Shown piece by piece: positions 61,219 to 64,000 of a stretch of DNA of 64,000 bases (positions are counted from its first letter, which is position 1; every line of letters starts with the position of its first letter). Made by a program: the position numbers and the translations under genes. The stretch is taken from contig JAFTTP010000001.1 of the NCBI GenBank assembly GCA_017466725.1, positions 88,610 to 152,609 of the forward strand, read 5' to 3'. The notes beneath the pieces are model-generated. The model made no database searches. It saw only the letters and a list, made by a program, of their open reading frames with translations, and had not been told where the DNA came from. Source of the stretch: Clostridia bacterium. GTDB taxonomy: Bacteria > Bacillota > Clostridia > Christensenellales > UBA1242.

Positions 61219-63300
61219 CTACTTTTTCTTGCACGCCTTGTTGCACCTTTTGCCATAAGGACAGCCTTTTTTATTTATAAAGCGTTTAAAGATTGCTGCA
61301 ACTGCAACAATAATCAGCGTAAGCACGCCCAGCAAAATAAGCACCCTTGCACTGCCAAAAATCTCGCAAGCACTTGCCACGTTGTAAACCATAAATGATG
61401 CAGCATAAGCCACCATAAATTCAATAATTATCGATATAAAAGTCCACTTTCTGCCAATCTCTTTGCTTAAAACTGATATGGTGGCAAAACATGGGACATA
61501 TAAAAGGCAAAACACAAGATATGACAACACCGAACTTGCACTTGCAAACCCGGCAACTGCCGAAAGCGACAAAATTGAGCCTGCCGTGGCACCACTGCCT
61601 TCAACCCCATTAAACATTCCTATTGTCGAGACAATAACCTCTTTTGCCACAAGCCCCGCAATTAAACTTGCCACAAGCGCCCAATTGCCAAAGCCAAGCG
61701 GGATAAATATAGGCGCAAGCACCCGCCCAACCGTTTCAAGTATACTTACACCTCTGCCGCCACCAATGTAAGAAAGTGTTACTGTAAAATTTGAAAGCAA
61801 CCACACTATTATATTCATAGCCACAATCAAACCGCCCACGCGCGAAAGGAATAATTTAACATTTTGCCACAGCAGCCTTGCCGTGCGCTTAAAGCTGGTC
61901 ATTCTATATGGCGGGAACTCAAGTATAAAAGACTGCGATTTGCTTTTTAAAGCGGTTTTTTCAAGCACAAAAGAAATAAGTACAGCAATCACCACCCCAA
62001 GCAAATATAACCCCAAAACAACCCATATGTTGCCGGCACCAAAAAATGCACCGCCCAGCACTGAATATATAGGAAATTTGGCAGAACAGCTCATATATGG
62101 CGTAAGCAACGCCGTTTTAATTTTAGAGTTTTTATCTTCCATGTTCCGCGCTGTAAGCACTGCGGTTGTAGAGCAGCCAAAGCCCATCAACAGCGTATAA
62201 ACTGCTTTCCCGCTTAAACCAACTTTAGAAAGCACATCATCAAACAAAAAGGCTATACGCGATAAATATCCACTATCCTCTAAAATAGATAGAAACAGAA
62301 ATAGCAGCGCCACTTGTGGTAAAAACGACACAACCGAGCCAACGCCGCCTGCTATTGCAGCATCAAAAAGTCCAACAATCCAACTTGTTTTACCAAACAA
62401 AGATGTAAGCCATTTTGAAATAGGCGAGAAAATAAGCCCCTCAATTGCAAATTCAAGCCGGCCAGACAGCCACGAGCCTAACGAGAAAAAGGTCAAATAA
62501 AATACACCAGCCAGCAGAATTAAAAATGTTGGCAATGCAAGAAACCTATTAAGCAGCAACTTGTCCAATTTGCTTTTGCCGTAAACGCGCTGATTTTGAG
62601 ATGACACTACGCTTAACACGCTGTCAATATAAGCATACCGTGCAGCAGCCACCTCGTCACAACCGCCAAACATTTTGCTTATGCCAAACTCTTGCTTTGT
62701 TTGCCCATCATCTTCAAGAAGTTTTGTTTTGTAATAGTTTTCATTAGGCATGCCAGCAACACACCCTTGCACAGACGAAAAATCTAAATTGTTCAAATGT
62801 GGCAGATTATATTTTGCTTGTATTCCGCCCGTTAAAATTGCTCTATTCACCCTATCAGCATCACTTTTGCAGCCAGCATTTATATGCAAAATTTTTACGC
62901 CAAGCAGTTTTTCAAGCTTGACATAATCAACCTTACAAATAGGCCTCTTATCAATTTGATTTACAACCAAAATCACCTCTACACCAAGTTCCATAAGGCA
63001 TAGAGTTAAATATAAATTGCGCCTAAGATTGCTTGCATCGCAAATATTTACAATAAGATGGTCTTGGTGCTTGATAATATAATCTCTTGCAACCTGCTCT
63101 TCAAAGCTCAGCGGACTTAGCGAGTAGATGCCAGGCAGGTCAACAAGGTTTATCTCTTGTCCCTCAAACTTATACACCCTTCCCTTTTCCTCAACCGTAA
63201 CGCCATGCCAGTTGCCCACATGTTCATTTGAAGAAGTAAGGGTGTTAAACAGTGTAGTTTTCCCCGTATTTGGATTGCCCACCAGACAAACATTTTTCAT
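61219..63300 (-). CDS. feoB: Ferrous iron transporter FeoB
   Basis: 693 aa. G-protein domain with GNPNTGKTTLFN, NVDLPG-type DLPGIYSLSPLSF, NQID; then membrane core with two gate motifs (GFGCSTTAVL, PYMSCSAKFPIY). The C-terminus ends in GCPYGKRCNKACKKK, a short Cys-containing basic tail. Two bases separate it from feoA. Import of Fe(II) into the cytoplasm. Confidence 0.97.
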   Translation of the reverse strand: MKNVCLVGNPNTGKTTLFNTLTSSNEHVGNWHGVTVEEKGRVYKFEGQEINLVDLPGIYSLSPLSFEEQVARDYIIKHQDHLIVNICDASNLRRNLYLTLCLMELGVEVILVVNQIDKRPICKVDYVKLEKLLGVKILHINAGCKSDADRVNRAILTGGIQAKYNLPHLNNLDFSSVQGCVAGMPNENYYKTKLLEDDGQTKQEFGISKMFGGCDEVAAARYAYIDSVLSVVSSQNQRVYGKSKLDKLLLNRFLALPTFLILLAGVFYLTFFSLGSWLSGRLEFAIEGLIFSPISKWLTSLFGKTSWIVGLFDAAIAGGVGSVVSFLPQVALLFLFLSILEDSGYLSRIAFLFDDVLSKVGLSGKAVYTLLMGFGCSTTAVLTARNMEDKNSKIKTALLTPYMSCSAKFPIYSVLGGAFFGAGNIWVVLGLYLLGVVIAVLISFVLEKTALKSKSQSFILEFPPYRMTSFKRTARLLWQNVKLFLSRVGGLIVAMNIIVWLLSNFTVTLSYIGGGRGVSILETVGRVLAPIFIPLGFGNWALVASLIAGLVAKEVIVSTIGMFNGVEGSGATAGSILSLSAVAGFASASSVLSYLVFCLLYVPCFATISVLSKEIGRKWTFISIIIEFMVAYAASFMVYNVASACEIFGSARVLILLGVLTLIIVAVAAIFKRFINKKGCPYGKRCNKACKKK

Positions 63301-63302
63301 AT

Positions 63303-63530
63303 CTACCCCACAACAATATAATCGGTCAAACTTTTCCTAATTGAAAGAAGGTAACCTCTAATTTCAATCAAGTACGTCTGCCCAAACAATGACTTTCTTA
63401 TAATTTTTACAGCCTGTCCGCATGTAAAACCAAGTTCCAGCAGCCGTCTTTTAATTTTTAATGGTGCCGCCTTATCAATCGAGTCAACCTTACAAAGCTT
63501 GCCCACCCTGCACTTAATCAATTTTTCCAT
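63303..63530 (-). CDS. feoA: FeoA, SH3-like partner of FeoB
   Basis: 75 aa with GKLCKVDSIDKAAPLKIKRR, LLELGFTCGQAVKI and LIEIRGYLLSIRKS, the FeoA SH3-like pattern. No ribosome binding site is obvious before the ATG at 63530. Immediately upstream of feoB, so a two-gene iron import operon. Confidence 0.9.
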   Translation of the reverse strand: MEKLIKCRVGKLCKVDSIDKAAPLKIKRRLLELGFTCGQAVKIIRKSLFGQTYLIEIRGYLLSIRKSLTDYIVVG

Positions 63531-63646
63531 ATAATAAATTTATTGCAAACCACATCTTTCTATGACAAAATTTGCCAAATTACTCACTTTTGCTTGTCAA
63601 AACCGCCACGCTTGTGGTATGCTATATTTAGTTAAGGAGAACTGTT

Positions 63647-64000
63647 ATGAAATGTATATATTGTGGTAGCGAAGAAAGCAAAGTGCTTGACTCTAGAAAC
63701 AGCGACGAAAGCAACGCAATACGAAGAAGACGCGAATGCCTTGAATGCGGCAGACGTTTTACCACTTACGAGACAATTGAAACAACACCAATTTTAGTAA
63801 TTAAATCAGACGGCTCTCGTCAATCTTTTGACGCGTCTAAACTTAAAAGCGGCATCATTAAAGCCTGCGAAAAACGCCCAGTAAGTATGGGACAAATTGA
63901 CAACATTGTACAAAACATTGAAAAACAAATTCAAAACAAACTTACTCAAGAAATCAAATCGTCACAACTTGGCGAAATGGTTATGGACGCTCTTAAAGAA
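63647..64000 (+). CDS. nrdR: Transcriptional repressor NrdR (cut by window end)
   Basis: 118 codons seen from ATG 63647 behind AAGGAG. N-terminal zinc ribbon (MKCIYCGSEES, CLECGRRFTTYE) and the start of the ATP-cone (PILVIKSDGSRQSFDASKL). NrdR senses ATP/dATP and represses ribonucleotide reductase genes. No NrdR box is clear in its own upstream region. Confidence 0.95.
   Translation, partial: MKCIYCGSEESKVLDSRNSDESNAIRRRRECLECGRRFTTYETIETTPILVIKSDGSRQSFDASKLKSGIIKACEKRPVSMGQIDNIVQNIEKQIQNKLTQEIKSSQLGEMVMDALKE

Overview
The window is a low-G+C chromosome segment of a spore-forming member of the Bacillota, most likely an uncultured gut-type clostridium. The evidence is a full-length spoIVA with a consensus sigma-E promoter, two consensus Spo0A boxes, a CIRCE/HrcA heat-shock operon, Firmicutes-type rplU-prp-rpmA and yloU-yloV/rpmB neighbourhoods, GGAGG ribosome binding sites and sigma-A promoters with 17-bp spacers. 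Genus cannot be assigned from the sequence alone. No rRNA, tRNA, insertion sequence or CRISPR array was seen.

Layout. 1-3.4 kb: flotillin-like floA (cut by the window edge), an OGG-type glycosylase, a small membrane protein and rplU-prp-rpmA. 3.4-8.5 kb: a 1362-residue surface protein, a tiny Cys/Gly/Asn protein and a PH-like protein. 8.5-11.9 kb: sepF-lspA-rluD family operon and three small lineage-specific membrane proteins. 11.9-17.3 kb: the str operon (rpsL, rpsG, an extra 110-aa gene, fusA, tuf) with a long attenuator-bearing leader and a structured element before tuf. 17.3-24.1 kb: an unknown 318-aa protein, ligA, pcrA, a SLOG-type protein and three tandem small HTH regulators. 24.1-30.4 kb: spoIVA, then an ER-type (SipW-like) signal peptidase with a histone-H1-like tail beside four tandem TasA/camelysin-like proteins, probably a surface fibre system. 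30.4-35.6 kb: plsY, der, holA, comEC.

35.7-43.0 kb: an intact, co-oriented podovirus-like head module (small terminase-like protein, Zn protein, portal, scaffold, HK97-fold-like coat, head-completion, beta-propeller connector, two holins). No large terminase, integrase, tail fibre or endolysin is present in the window, so it is a remnant or a domesticated capsid cluster. 43.1-46.7 kb: an ABC transporter pair without a binding protein, a YkvI-like membrane protein, a Cys-rich protein behind a sporulation-type promoter, and rsmE. 46.7-52.8 kb: a heat-shock operon hrcA-grpE-X1-X2-dnaK-X3-dnaJ with three extra genes, a GrpE carrying a 22-cysteine metallothionein-like N-terminus, and before dnaJ a second copy of the structured element found before tuf. 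53-64 kb: a 42-aa orphan peptide gene, prfB (programmed +1 frameshift)-tsaD-U32 protease operon, a spore-surface-like protein, leaderless tlyA, fakA-like/asp23, rpmB, feoAB and nrdR (cut by the window edge).

The strongest candidates for something undescribed are the terminase-large-less capsid cluster, the tuf/dnaJ structured element pair, the Cys-rich GrpE fusion, and the signal peptidase with a nucleic-acid-binding-like cytoplasmic tail next to four fibre-like paralogues.
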